This document shows positions 11,150 to 21,598 of a stretch of DNA of 64,000 nt, piece by piece; positions within the stretch are counted from its first letter, which is position 1; every line of letters starts with the position of its first letter. The stretch spans positions 1,240,001 to 1,304,000 of the forward strand of contig JALJCQ010000004.1 of the NCBI GenBank assembly GCA_023091665.1, read 5' to 3'. The position numbers and the translations under genes were made by a program. Under the pieces are notes generated by a model that made no database searches, was not told where the DNA came from, and saw only the letters and a program-made list of their open reading frames with translations. This DNA is from Pythium myriotylum. Taxonomy: Eukaryota; Oomycota; Peronosporomycetes; Pythiales; Pythiaceae.

Positions 11150-11523
11150 CGACCGAGCGCTTGACCGCCACGACCTTTCGGGGGCGGAGATGACTGCGGC
11201 GCCATTTTCAGCCAATCGCATCGTGGGTGGGTGGCCGGCCTTTAGCCGCCAGCTGGCTCGAGCCCACCAAAGAGGCACAAGCATCGTCCGATTGCGACGG
11301 GAGCGGAGAGCGGGTCCCGGGTCAACGTTGAATTAGTAGTCGTCAGCATCGAGAGAGGCACGGGGCGGATAATGTACTGATCCAACGATTCTCGTGCGCC
11401 TGTAACAGCCGCTTTCCAGTTGCTCTCTCTTTACCGCCCACATTCGACGAAGGAAGAAGCGCCGAACCGAATCGAGCGCCGCGCGCGTCACCACCGCCTC
11501 CCAGTCGCCAGAACACCAGCAGC
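11150..11523. promoter_or_regulatory. Divergent intergenic region
   Basis: 374 bp separate the divergently transcribed DUF4485 gene and the small coiled-coil gene, so both promoters should lie here. It is GC-rich on the DUF4485 side. No specific element could be defended by eye. Confidence 0.4.
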
Positions 11524-12390
11524 ATGCCGCAGGACGAGAGCCCGCCCGCCGAGTCCAAGCTCTCGGCCGTGCAGCGCGAGAACCAGCGCCTGCAGGAGGA
11601 GATCCAGAAGCTCATGATGCACAACACCAAGCTCCAGCGAGAGCTCATGGGGCTCAACGCGGCGCGCGAGCAGATCGTCGCCGAGGGCCACGAGCGCGTC
11701 GCGCAGCTCACCGACGAGGTTCGTGGCGGTCGCGACTCGCCGGCATGAGGACAGGGTCGCTGATACGCGTGGCTTTTTGACGCTTATCCACAGCTGAAAC
11801 AGATCGACACGGAGCTCAACACCGTGCGCGGAGATTGCGACCGAATCCTCGCCGTCATCGTCGAACACAAGGAGATCTCCAACATGCGCTCGCTCGGGGA
11901 TCTCAGTCTCATCACTGATGTCATCGAAGAAGAGGACTTCCAGTCCGACCACTCGACGGCTTCGACCGCCTCGTCGACGTCGTCCTATCGCTCGTCGCGT
12001 TCGGCGTCCCGCGCAGACTTCCCGAGCAGGAAGATGAGCGGAAGGCCGCCGCTGCCGAGCAAGAAAATGTCGATCGACATTGATGAGGACCAGATCCCGG
12101 AGTTCACCAAGCTCCAGACCCGTGGGGCCTCTGTCTCGGCAGCCGTACCCATGCAGGGCTCTTCTGCTCGTGACACCATCATGAGTCGGATAGCCCGCAG
12201 CGTCAAGAAGACCCAATCCATGCCTGTCATGGCGGGGGACCGACCGTCCATCCAACACGGTCTCGACAACCACTCCCCAATGCTGGGGTTCAAGGCAAAC
12301 TCGGTGCTGCGTTCGACACATGCACACCTCAACAACTTCCGCCGACACAGCGGACCCTACCGACGCAACAAAGACACGGTCGTGCTGTAA
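11524..12390 (+). CDS. Small coiled-coil, Ser-rich protein of unknown function
   Basis: Two exons, 11524-11718 and 11794-12390, join in phase 0 and give 263 aa. The first exon is a leucine-heptad coiled coil (ENQRLQEEIQKLMMHNTKLQ). The second continues it briefly (LKQIDTELNTVRGDCDRILA), then becomes disordered, with a serine-rich run (STASTASSTSSYRSSRSAS) and basic patches such as SRIARSVKKTQSMP that could be phosphorylated. No catalytic domain is visible. It may be a cytoskeletal or adaptor protein; I do not recognise the family. Confidence 0.75.
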
Positions 12391-12622
12391 AGCGCAGCGG
12401 GCCGTCCCCCGTCAAAAACTCAATTCGCTATCATATTTAAGTTTGACCCCACCAGAAAGAGTGAAAAGAGAATGGGAAAGAAGACGAGTGAGTAGAACGC
12501 AGCGAAGAGCTAGCTGCATTGTCGTAAATCAAACCATGTTTACTCCGTTCGCACGCACGACCGACGTCTGCAAAAGAGAAACTTATGAGTTCATGAACTC
12601 GGTTAGTGACGTCAGGATCACA

Positions 12623-14224
12623 TCACGGCAGCAAGCCGTTCATGCTGATTAGCTTGGTCTCGATGTACTCGTCCAGCCCAAGCACAGAGCCTTCCCGTCC
12701 AAGACCAGATTGCTTGACACCTCCGAACGGTGCCTGCGCATTCGATATCGCTCCGCTATTGATGCCAACCATCCCCGCTTCGAGCGAGGCTGCCACTCGC
12801 CAGGCGCGGCCTAGATCTTTCGTGTAGAAATAAGCGGCGAGCCCCGAGATGGTGTCATTTGCCTTGTCAACGACTTCCTGCTCCGAGTCAAATGGAAACA
12901 TCGGTAGCACTGGACCAAAAATTTCTTCATGGTAGACACGCATGGTGTCATCGACATCCACTAGGATTGTCGGTTCGAAGTAGAGCCCACCGTAGTTCGT
13001 CGCTTGGTTCCCTCCTGTGACAATTGATGCACCCTTGTCAACCGCGTCCTTGACAATGGCTTGCACTTTATTGAAAGTCTTCTGATTGATAAGCGGCCCT
13101 AGTTGGGTATCGTCCGCAAATGGAGAACCCATTGAGAGCTGCTTGACCTGGTTCTCAACTTTGTGCAAAAAGGTCTCAAACACGGAGTTGTGCACAAAAA
13201 TGCGATTCGCACAGACGCAGGTCTGACCGGTGTTGCGAAACTTTGTCGCGAGGAGCCCAGCAACGGCCGCCTCCAAGTCAGCGTCTTCAAAGACGATAAA
13301 TGGTGCGTTTCCACCGAGCTCTAGTGAGACACGCTTGATGTTCGAGGCAGCTTGCTGCATTAGGATCTGTCCAACTCGAGTTGATCCAGTAAAAGAGAGC
13401 TTCCGAATATTGTCATTCGTGGCGAGGGCTTCGCCGAGTTCATGAGCCGTCTCGTGGGGAGAAACCACAACATTGATAACACCATCTGGGATTTCTGCGA
13501 GCTGCGCAAGCCTTGCGAGCGCCAACGCTGACAATGGTGTTTCAGCTGCCGGGCGCACGATTGCCGTGCAGCCTGCCGCGAGGCATGGTGCGAGCTTGCG
13601 TGTGATCATCGCAAGGGGGAAGTTCCAGGGTGTGATGATTGCACACACTCCTACAGGCTCGTGGATAGCAATCATGCGCTGGTCGGATGTCGTAGAGGGC
13701 ACAACAAAACCACCCGACTGGTTGCATACCCCTGCGTAAAACTCGATGAAACTTGCAGCGTAGCGTACTTCGCCTCGAGCCTCCGAGATCGGCTTCCCGC
13801 TTTCTGCGCTGGCTAGCATGGCGAGCTCCTCTACATGCGCGAGAATCTGCTCGTTCCAGCCCTTGAGCAACTCAGCACGAATCTACGACAAGGGTTAACC
13901 TCATAAGTGTGCTGTGCTTCCACCTCAAGATAACCTTCCATACTCGAGGGGATGACCGCTTCCAGTCCCTCTGACTGTGGACGGCGGCCTTGACAGCTCG
14001 GTCAACGTCGATCTTATTCATAGCGGCCACTCGAGCTACTACTTCTTCCGTTGCTGGACCTGAACGCAATCAAGCTTGTGAGCATCGCAGGCTGCGAACG
14101 GCAAGACAGACACCAGCATACTCTTCACCACAAACGTTTCTTTCGAGTGCGCATCGACCCATTTTCCGTCGACAAACCCTTTTGTGTACAACAACGGACA
14201 CTTCTGGACGTCATGTATGCTCAT
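12623..14224 (-). CDS. Succinate-semialdehyde dehydrogenase-type ALDH, no presequence
   Basis: NAD(P)+-dependent aldehyde dehydrogenase. Exons 14224-14122, 14059-13935 and 13882-12623 give 495 aa. The active-site motif FRNTGQTCVCANR carries the catalytic Cys, LELGGNAPFIVFEDAD the general-base Glu, and SFTGSTRVGQ is in the cofactor fold. Both the SSADH-like GQTCVCANR and the GWNEQI region match GabD/ALDH5 members, which oxidise succinate semialdehyde to succinate in the GABA shunt. The chosen start (MSIHDVQKCPLLYTKGFVDG) leaves no basic presequence, so a cytosolic enzyme is likely; an upstream in-frame Met near 14431 exists but adds no targeting-like sequence. Tandem paralogue of the next gene, with introns at equivalent places. 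Confidence 0.88.
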
Positions 14225-14431
14225 GACTTCGTGGATGCGGCGATGTTGCTGGTCATAGCACGGCTGCTTGGTGTGACCTTCACCTGACGGTCCGGGCTCG
14301 CTACCAACGCCCATGACAAGCTCGATTCGATTTGCGGGAAATTCCACAATGGTACGGTTGGTAAGACCTTCGGGCCTGACGAGGCCCTCGTCCCAAACAC
14401 AACCAACTTCAACAACGGCAACAACGTGCAT

Positions 14432-16098
14432 TTAGTTTAGCCCATCCATACATATGAGCTTCGTCTCGATGTAGTCGTCCATGCCCATCTTGGAGCCCTC
14501 GCGACCGAGTCCTGATTGCTTGACGCCGCCAAATGGTGCCTGCACGTTCGACACAAGGCCCGTGTTCACGCCGACCATTCCGACCTCCAACTCGCCAGCC
14601 ACCCGCCACACGCGTGACAGATCACGTGAGTAGAAGTAGCCGGCTAGACCAGCCTCGGTGCCATTCGCCTTTGCAATCACCTCCTCCTCGTCCTTGAACT
14701 TGAAAAGTGGTACGACAGGGCCAAAAATTTCTTCAGAAGCGACTCGCATCTTAGCATCGACATCAATCAGAACTGTCGGCTCGTAGTAGTTTGGTCCGAC
14801 TTGCGAGGCTGGGCGTCCACCGACGATAGCCTGTGCTCCATGCGCAAGGGCGTCGTCGACAAGCTCGTTCATTTTCTGGAAAGCCGCACCGCTGACAAGT
14901 GGCCCAATCTGTACACCAGGGGCACGCGGCAGACCAATTTTGAGCTTCTTCACACGTTCAATGAGCTTCTCCGTGAACGTCTCATAGATTGACTCTTGGA
15001 TGAACACACGGTTGCTGCACACGCACGTCTGTCCAGTATTGCGGAACTTGGACGCCATAAGACCGTCCACTGCTGCATCCAAATCGGCGTCTTCGAATAC
15101 AATGAAGGGAGCATTGCCACCCAATTCAAGCGATAGTCGCTTAACATTGGACGCTGACTGCTCCATCAGCAGCTTGCCAACACGCGTGGAGCCAGTGAAC
15201 GAGAGCTTCCGGACATCGTTGCTAAGGGAAAGTGCCTCGCCGATCTCGGCCGCGCGATCAACTGGTGACGTGACGACATTGATCACACCGGATGGCAAAC
15301 CAGCATCCTGTGCGAGCTTGGCAAGTGCAAGAGCAGACAGCGGCGTCTCAGCGGCAGGCTTGATCACAGCCGTGCATCCAGCAGCGAGAAGCGGACCGAG
15401 CTTGCGCGTGATCATGGCAAGTGGAAAGTTCCACGGGGTGATAATCGCGCACACTCCCACGGGCTCTTTTACAGCCATCAGCTGTTGCCCCGGCGTGGAT
15501 GCCGGGACCATAAAGCCCGCCGAGTGCATGACCTCGTGAGCAAAGAAGTCGATGAAGCCAGCAGCGTATGAGACTTCTCCCTTCGCCTCCGGTAGCGGCT
15601 TTCCGCACTCAGCCGATGCAATCACGGCGAGATCGTCCGTGTGCTTGCGGATGAGATCGTGCCACTTCTTGAGCAGCACCGAGCGGACCTAAAATCGAAA
15701 ATCGGCAACATTAGCATGGAACATTTCACTAAACGCAGGGCGTTGCAAGCGTACATGTGGCGTAGTCTTCTTCCAAGCTCTCTGCGCTTGCTTGGCGGCC
15801 TCAATGGCGTCGAGGGTCTCCTTGCGACCCATGTTGGCCACGCGCGCAATCTCCTTGTCCGTGGACGGATCTACCATCGCCGCCGGAGCGAGTCAGCTCT
15901 AGCAGTCCACACCCACCACCCGAAACGAGGCCTACCGAGAACTGAGAAGTGCTTGTCGTCGTGGGCGTCGACCCACTGGCCGTTGATGAAGCCCTGCGTG
16001 CGGATGAGGTCGGTGTTGGCCACCTCCGAGTGGAAGGCGCGCAGCGGTCGCGCAGTGCGCAGGGACGTCGCGCGGACGAGCGCGGACGAGCGGAGCAT
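14432..16098 (-). CDS. ALDH5A1: Mitochondrial succinate-semialdehyde dehydrogenase
   Basis: Exons 16098-15936, 15870-15755 and 15688-14432 encode 511 aa. The N-terminus MLRSSALVRATSLRTARPLR is rich in Arg, Ser and Ala without acids, as expected of a mitochondrial presequence, and the mature part begins near FINGQWVDAHDDKHFSVL. FRNTGQTCVCSNR holds the catalytic Cys, LELGGNAPFIVFEDAD the catalytic Glu. The reaction is succinate semialdehyde to succinate in the GABA shunt, inferred from family. Direct tandem with the paralogue at 12623-14224, with the same two intron sites (phase 1 before PxTxEEV/PSTDKE, phase 0 before the LLKxW helix), so the pair arose by duplication. The symbol is by similarity only. 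Confidence 0.88.
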
Positions 16099-16266
16099 CG
16101 TGGCGGGGCGGGGCGGGTGCGGGCGAGAGCGCGAGATGCGGAATGCGGAATGCGGCGTATCCACTTCGTCCACGGAATCTCCACTTGAAGCTGATCCAGT
16201 GGATGCTCGACCGTGGAGCTCCTGCTAAGTACGAACTAATCTTTTTTCGTGATGTTTTTGTTCGGA

Positions 16267-16337
16267 GCGAGCGTACGGAGGGACCGCCGTACGCTCGCAG
16301 CGCCATGATCGCGCATACTGTCAAGCCGTACGCTCGC
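16267..16337. repeat. Perfect 12-bp inverted repeat plus third arm copy
   Basis: GCGAGCGTACGG at 16267-16278 is followed, 8 nt later, by its exact reverse complement CCGTACGCTCGC at 16287-16298, and again by CCGTACGCTCGC at 16326-16337. It could form a hairpin in DNA or RNA or bind a dimeric factor; this is inference. Confidence 0.8.
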
Positions 16338-16451
16338 ACATGCGCTCTATCCACGGCTGTGGGTGGGTGGAGGCCAACTCTTGCTTGATTCCAGAGGAGC
16401 ATGGCTCGGAGAGCACTTCGGTATCAGCTGCCACTCGATAGTAATACCGTC

Positions 16452-16473
16452 GGTAGTAGTAGTAGTAGTAGTT
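16452..16473. repeat. Trinucleotide microsatellite (TAG/GTA)n
   Basis: About seven tandem units of GTA occur about 120 bp upstream of the NDOR1 start codon. Confidence 0.85.
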
Positions 16474-16589
16474 TGGAGTGGATATTATTTTGCGTAATAT
16501 AACCCCGAGTAGTTGTCTCAAAACACGGTGCATTCGTGCGCCGACGACGCCAAGTTGCTTCTGGCTGTACGTGGCTCGGACGGAGCCTC

Positions 16590-18599
16590 ATGGTGTCGCC
16601 GCCGCGCGTGCTCGTGCTCTACGGCAGCGAGACCGGCACGGCGCAGGATGTGGCCGAGCAGATCCAGCAGCAGGCCTGCAACCGCCAGCTGACGGACACG
16701 CAGAGCCACGCCATGGACGCCTTCCCGGTCGCGCAGCAGCTGCCGCAGTGCTCGCTCGTCGTCTTCGTGGTCGCCACGACCGGCGACGGCGAAGCGCCCG
16801 AGAACATGCGCAGCTCGTGGCGAGCGCTGCTGCGCAAGACGCTACCGAAGAACTGGCTCGAGGGAGTGCAAGTCGCGGTCTTTGGGCTCGGCGACTCGAG
16901 TTACGCCAAATACAACGCCGTCGCTCGACGCCTTCAGGCGCGTCTGCTCCAGCTCGGAGCTTCCGAGATCATCGAGCGAGGGCTCGGAGACGACCAGCAC
17001 GCGCTTGGCTTTTTTGGCGCTTTGAACCCGTGGCTGGAAAAGCTCTGGGCCGCCGTACTTGAGCGATATCCTCTGCCAGAAGGCTTTGTCGTCAGCGACG
17101 CGCCGCGAGAGGTCAAGCCCGTCTATAAGCTCCATTTCCACTCCGCTAGCAGTGAAATCACACCGGAAACACGACTTGACACCTCGACGTTTCATGCACC
17201 GCCTCCAAACGCGCTGCACGAATCAATTATTCATGCAAAGCTCGTGGAGAATCGGCGCTTGACCTCGCCTGACTGGAAGCAGGACGTGCGCCACCTCGTT
17301 TTTGATCTCGGAGACTCTAGCCTCCAGTACCCTGCTGGCGCAATTGCTGTCGTTTACCCACACAATGTCAATGGTGTTGAGGAGCTTATTGAGTACGTGG
17401 GTACACCGGGTGATGCAGTTGTAACAATCCAAGCAACCGATGGCTCCGCCCAAAACGATTTCCCTCGGACAACGACGGTTCGAGAGCTGTTTACAATGTA
17501 CCTAGATATTCAGGGAACACCTCGACGCTCGCTCTTTGCAAGGCTATCGCTGTTTGCTTCTAACGAGGAAGAGGCACGCACAAACAACACCCTAGGTTTC
17601 GATGATGCTGAACTGATGAGAATTTTTTTTTCTACGTGTAGAAAGAGAAACTCGAAGAAATTGCATCCCCTGAAGGTGCAGATTTGTTGTACGACTACTG
17701 CATCCGAGAGAAGAAGACTTACGTTGAAGTGCTGCTCGATTTTCCAAGCGTGAAGATCTCGTTGGACCTACTTGTTCAATTCATTCCGAGACTCAAGCCA
17801 CGTCAATACTCTATTTCATCGTCAAGCCTCATTCATCAGGGGCAGGTTCATCTCACCGTCGCCATTGTTGATTTTCTTACCCCGTACAAACGTCGTCGAG
17901 GGGGAGTGTGCTCGGCGTATTTTCAGTCACTCGATCCCACGAAATCGGAAGTTATTGTGCCGATGTGGATTAAGTCGGGTCTCTTCAATCCGCCCAACGT
18001 AACCAAGGATATCATTCTTATCGGTCCAGGAACTGGTCTTGCCGCAATGCGTGCAATAGCACAAGAGCGCCAGGCTCTTCGGGCGGGTTTGCCCGTCGCG
18101 TCTACTGCTGGTAAGACCGTGTTGTACTTCGGATCTCGCCACCAGCACAAGGTACAAACCCTGGAGCCTTTGTTGGTGTTTCGGAAGGCTAACAATCGCA
18201 CCGGCAGGACTTTTTGTATGGTGACGAGTTGGAAGAGATGGCGGCCTCGGGCTCGTTGACTTCGCTTCACACAGCATTCTCACGGGACCAGGTAAGCTTT
18301 CATGGTGTCTGATAAAGGCATAGTTCCCGCTAATTCCTTCCAAATTGGTACACGCCGTATAGCCCCATAAGATTTACGTCCAAACCCGTCTCGCTGAGCA
18401 AAAGGAGGAAGTATTCGAGCTACTCACAACTGGGGCTTACGTGTATGTCGCTGGTTCTGCCAAGCGCATGCCATCCGATGTTTACGAAGTGTTGCGCGAT
18501 ATACTGCGGTCGGTTGGAAAGATGCCTCTGCAAGAGGCCGAAGCTGCCATGAAGACTCTTGTTCGCACGAAGCGTTACGTGGTAGAATCCTGGTCGTAA
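16590..18599 (+). CDS. NDOR1: NADPH-dependent diflavin oxidoreductase (NDOR1/Tah18)
   Basis: Electron donor for cytosolic Fe-S cluster assembly (NADPH to FAD to FMN to anamorsin/Dre2), by family. Exons 16590-17595, 17646-18151, 18208-18291 and 18363-18599 give 610 aa, close to the animal length. The flavodoxin domain opens LYGSETGTAQDVAEQ and contains VFGLGDSSYAKYNAVARRL and GLGDDQHALGF. The FAD-binding part has PRQYSISSSS, and the NADPH part has GPGTGLAAMRAI and YVAGSAKRMPSDV; the C-terminus VVESWS ends in the expected Trp region. Intron 1 is only 50 nt, with the acceptor read as AAAG to keep frame. Confidence 0.92.
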
Positions 18600-18686
18600 C
18601 CGCATGCACAAAAATAATAGACTTCATTCAGCGCATGACCGTTGATGCCCTTCCATGAAGCGTCGCCACAATCATATCGAGCAGGC

Positions 18687-19997
18687 ATGGCAGAAGAGCA
18701 ATCCAACACGTTGGGCGTCTCCAATTCTGATAATGATACAGAAACCAGCTCGTCACCCCCTGAGTTTCAATCCAGGTTGCGCGCCAAGCGGGAGGAACGT
18801 CGCCAGCAGCGCCACCTGGATGAAGCGACCAGCCAGGATGGTTTGATGTCTCCTTCAATCATATCGCCACTATCGACGAAGGCTTTTGACGTACAAGCAA
18901 TCAATGGAGGCTGGTCAACCTCGCGCACAACATCTCGCTCGATATCCACAGCTGACGAAGCGAGAAGGCGTCAACGAGCTGAGGCTAGGCGCCTGCTAAT
19001 CGAGTATCCTGGCACTGCGTGGGACGCTGTACGCAAGAATGACCTCCAAATGCTCCACAACTTCTTCCTCGTCGAAGGCAACGCAAAGTAAGCAGCACGA
19101 ACTCTGCCTTCAGTCCTGTTGACGAGTGGCTGGTTAGATTGATCCGAGCTCATTCCAAAGCGGCGGAGGAGTTCGGTCGAACACTCCTCCACACCGCCGC
19201 CTGGTGGGGTCATCTCGAGGTGGTAGACTATTTGATCACGAATGGCGCTCTAGTGGATGAGATCGATAGTGTACCCGAGGTATTGTTGTGCGCTGCCTGC
19301 TGTAAATACTGACTGGAGCCTGTCTGTAGTGTTCAACGAAACTTACTCCGCTCATGGACGCGGCGCGAGCGGGCCACGCGAATGTAGGGTGCTTCCTGCT
19401 CGATCGAGGTGCTGATGCTACGATCAAGGACTCATCTGTACGAAAGTCTCTGTAATCGAAAAGGCGCGTGAAGTGACTCTCCTTGAATTGGTACCGAAGG
19501 GGGATAACGCCTTTCACTGGGCTGCTCGGCATGCCAACGGTTTATTTCTGTTGAATGTATCGCTCAAGCTCGGCGAGCTTGATCACCGATTACTCGAGGA
19601 AGCATGGAGTGCAAAAGTACGTTTAATATCCATGAGTACTCTCTGCGAATGCCCTGATCAGAGCCTTTGCTTGTAGAATGTTCGAGGCCGCAGCCCTGCC
19701 GACTACATCCGTACGCACGCTTCAGTGTTTCCTATGATCATAAAGCGTCTCGGCGATCAAGTGACACTATATCAGGCGCATACGGACCATAGACGTCGCC
19801 GTCGTCAATCACTTTCTGTGGGCGACGAAGACCAGTCTGGAAATGGGCTTGTGATTGCAGAGGCAGGCGTAATCCAAGATCTTTCTCGGCCCTCAACAGC
19901 TCACCAGACGGAGACTCCACTTAGCGGCGTCGATAGTCTTGGCATTGATGTCGGATCGTTTGCGTACAAATCTCGTGATACAAGCTCCTCCCATTAG
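18687..19997 (+). CDS. Ankyrin-repeat protein
   Basis: Reading exons 18687-19087, 19138-19279, 19330-19437, 19464-19616 and 19677-19997 gives 374 aa. After a disordered basic N-terminus and a short helix (RRQRAEARRLLIEY), three or four ankyrin repeats are visible: TLLHTAAWWGHLEVVDYLIT, TPLMDAARAGHANVGCFLLD and DNAFHWAARHANGLFLL. The C-terminal tail is polar. Between exons 3 and 4 there is a TAA at 19453-19455; a GT-AG intron of only 26 nt (19438-19463) removes it and keeps frame, otherwise there is a frameshift. Binding partner unknown. Confidence 0.75.
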
Positions 19998-20119
19998 GCG
20001 GCTTGATTATAAATACCCACTTTCACGACCGTTGCTGTTTTGATCTGCCTATTGCCCATCCTGTTTTGGAGCCACAACCGTATTCTCCTCAATCGCCACA
20101 GAAGATAAACGAGTGAACA

Positions 20120-21514
20120 ATGGAAGGCTTCCTTCTCGCTGCGCCTGTGACCGGACATGGCGGCAAGAAGCCATGGCAGACTGACTTCGTTAGGTTCGAC
20201 GACATATCGGCCCAGTTGCTGGGCTTTGCGGACCGCTCTCAAGCCGACCTCAAGTGGAAACTACACCTCAAAGATGCTGATGTTGCGACGCCAGTACCAG
20301 GAGATCCGAAGCATGCTAATGCGCCCAACGTTGACGACACGCCCCACTGTTTCTATGTCCACGAAGTCACGAGTTGCGGCCAGGAGATTCGTGTCTTCCT
20401 CTCAGCCCCCGACGACGAGACGAAGAAGAAATGGGTTAAAGTACTCCAGCAAGCTGCCAAAGTTGGTCCACATCCGCCCTGCTTCAGCGGTTCACTCTCG
20501 CCGAGAGTCGCGAGCGGCTCGCCGAAGTCGCAGCAGCCCTACAGGTTTGAGGCGCGCGTGACTCAAGTGCGACTGCATAGTGACGGCAAGCATGCGGTGC
20601 GTTCAGAGTTGAAAGGTCTGGTAGATCCGTTGGCTCATTCTGATGCTCGAGTAGGAGTACATGGTCACTTGTCACGTGGCTGTATTTAGTCGGGTTGCGA
20701 ATCGACGCCTCACGAAAGAGTGGAACATTTGGCACCGCTTCTCCGAGTTTGATGCGCTGAACGAGTACAGACGCTTTGAAGACCTCGAAAAGCGTGCATT
20801 GGTCTGATTGGTGATGATGATGTCACAGGGCCTTGAAGGCATCGCTCGGGGCCGAAAAAATGGCCGACGTGCCTTTCTTCAAGACTCATCGCGATGCCAT
20901 CCGTTCACTTTTTGGCTGGTGGTCACTCGACCAGGACTTCCTCGACCATCGCCGCCTGCTCCTTGATACATTCATCACTCGGGTGTGTGCGATCAATGAA
21001 GTCGTCGAGTTCTTCCAGCCACACAGCGACGCAGCACTCAAGGTGTGCACATATATAAGTGACAAAAACACCTTGAGTTCGTGGATCTGACCTTGCCTGC
21101 GACAGAAATTCGTCGCCTTCGACGAGCATTGCGAGGATGTGGTACGTTGAGTTTTACCGACGATTTGGGAAGGCGACTGACTGACGCTCTGCGTCCATAT
21201 CTCAGGACCACTGCCCACGCAAGACTAGCCACCAGAAGTCGCCTCGTAAGACGAGCGAGCAGCTCCCCACTGGCGAGAACCTGCGCACGTCCGACATGAG
21301 TCCCCGCGACTCGGACAACACGAGCGCGAGCTTCTCGTCCGCGGTCATGAGTCCCGTGGCCGCGAGTCCGCCCAAACCCGAAGTCGGCGACGCCGCAGAA
21401 GAGACGAAGATCGCCAAGACGGTGGCGGACACGTCTGGCTCGCGCAAGAAGGGCAAGGAGGGCGTGCGTCAGCCCGTGCCGACGTCAGGCAAGAAGGGCA
21501 AGAAGAAGAACTGA
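20120..21514 (+). CDS. PH-PX domain phosphoinositide-binding protein
   Basis: Exons 20120-20596, 20655-20764, 20829-21042, 21106-21141 and 21206-21514 join in frame to 381 aa. Residues 1-115 look like a pleckstrin-homology fold (VFLSAPDDETKKKWVKVLQQ as the C-terminal strand and helix). Residues about 140-260 form a PX domain: EYMVTCHVAVFSRV, then EWNIWHRFSEFDALNE, the usual W-x-x-x-R-x-SEF signature. The tail is Ser/Pro- and Lys-rich, ending SGKKGKKKN. Probably recruited to endosomal phosphoinositides (inference). The 35-nt alternative for intron 2 was rejected in favour of a 64-nt one. Confidence 0.8.
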
Positions 21515-21598
21515 AGTTGGATAATGAGGAGGGCTTTTAATAGGACGCGACTTGAACTGCTCAATTGGTCTCTTCAGTCTTGGTGTCAACGTGAGCCG

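Larger units (their letters stand above)
16099..16589. promoter_or_regulatory. Divergent region between mitochondrial SSADH and NDOR1
   Basis: 491 bp between divergent starts. It contains a 12-bp inverted repeat with a third copy of one arm (16267-16337) and a (TAG)n microsatellite (about 16452-16473). Promoters for both genes are presumed to lie here. Confidence 0.5.

Noticed and set aside
11488..12348. 286-codon minus-strand open frame
   Set aside because: Opposite the coiled-coil gene at 11524-12390, whose exons join cleanly and form heptads.
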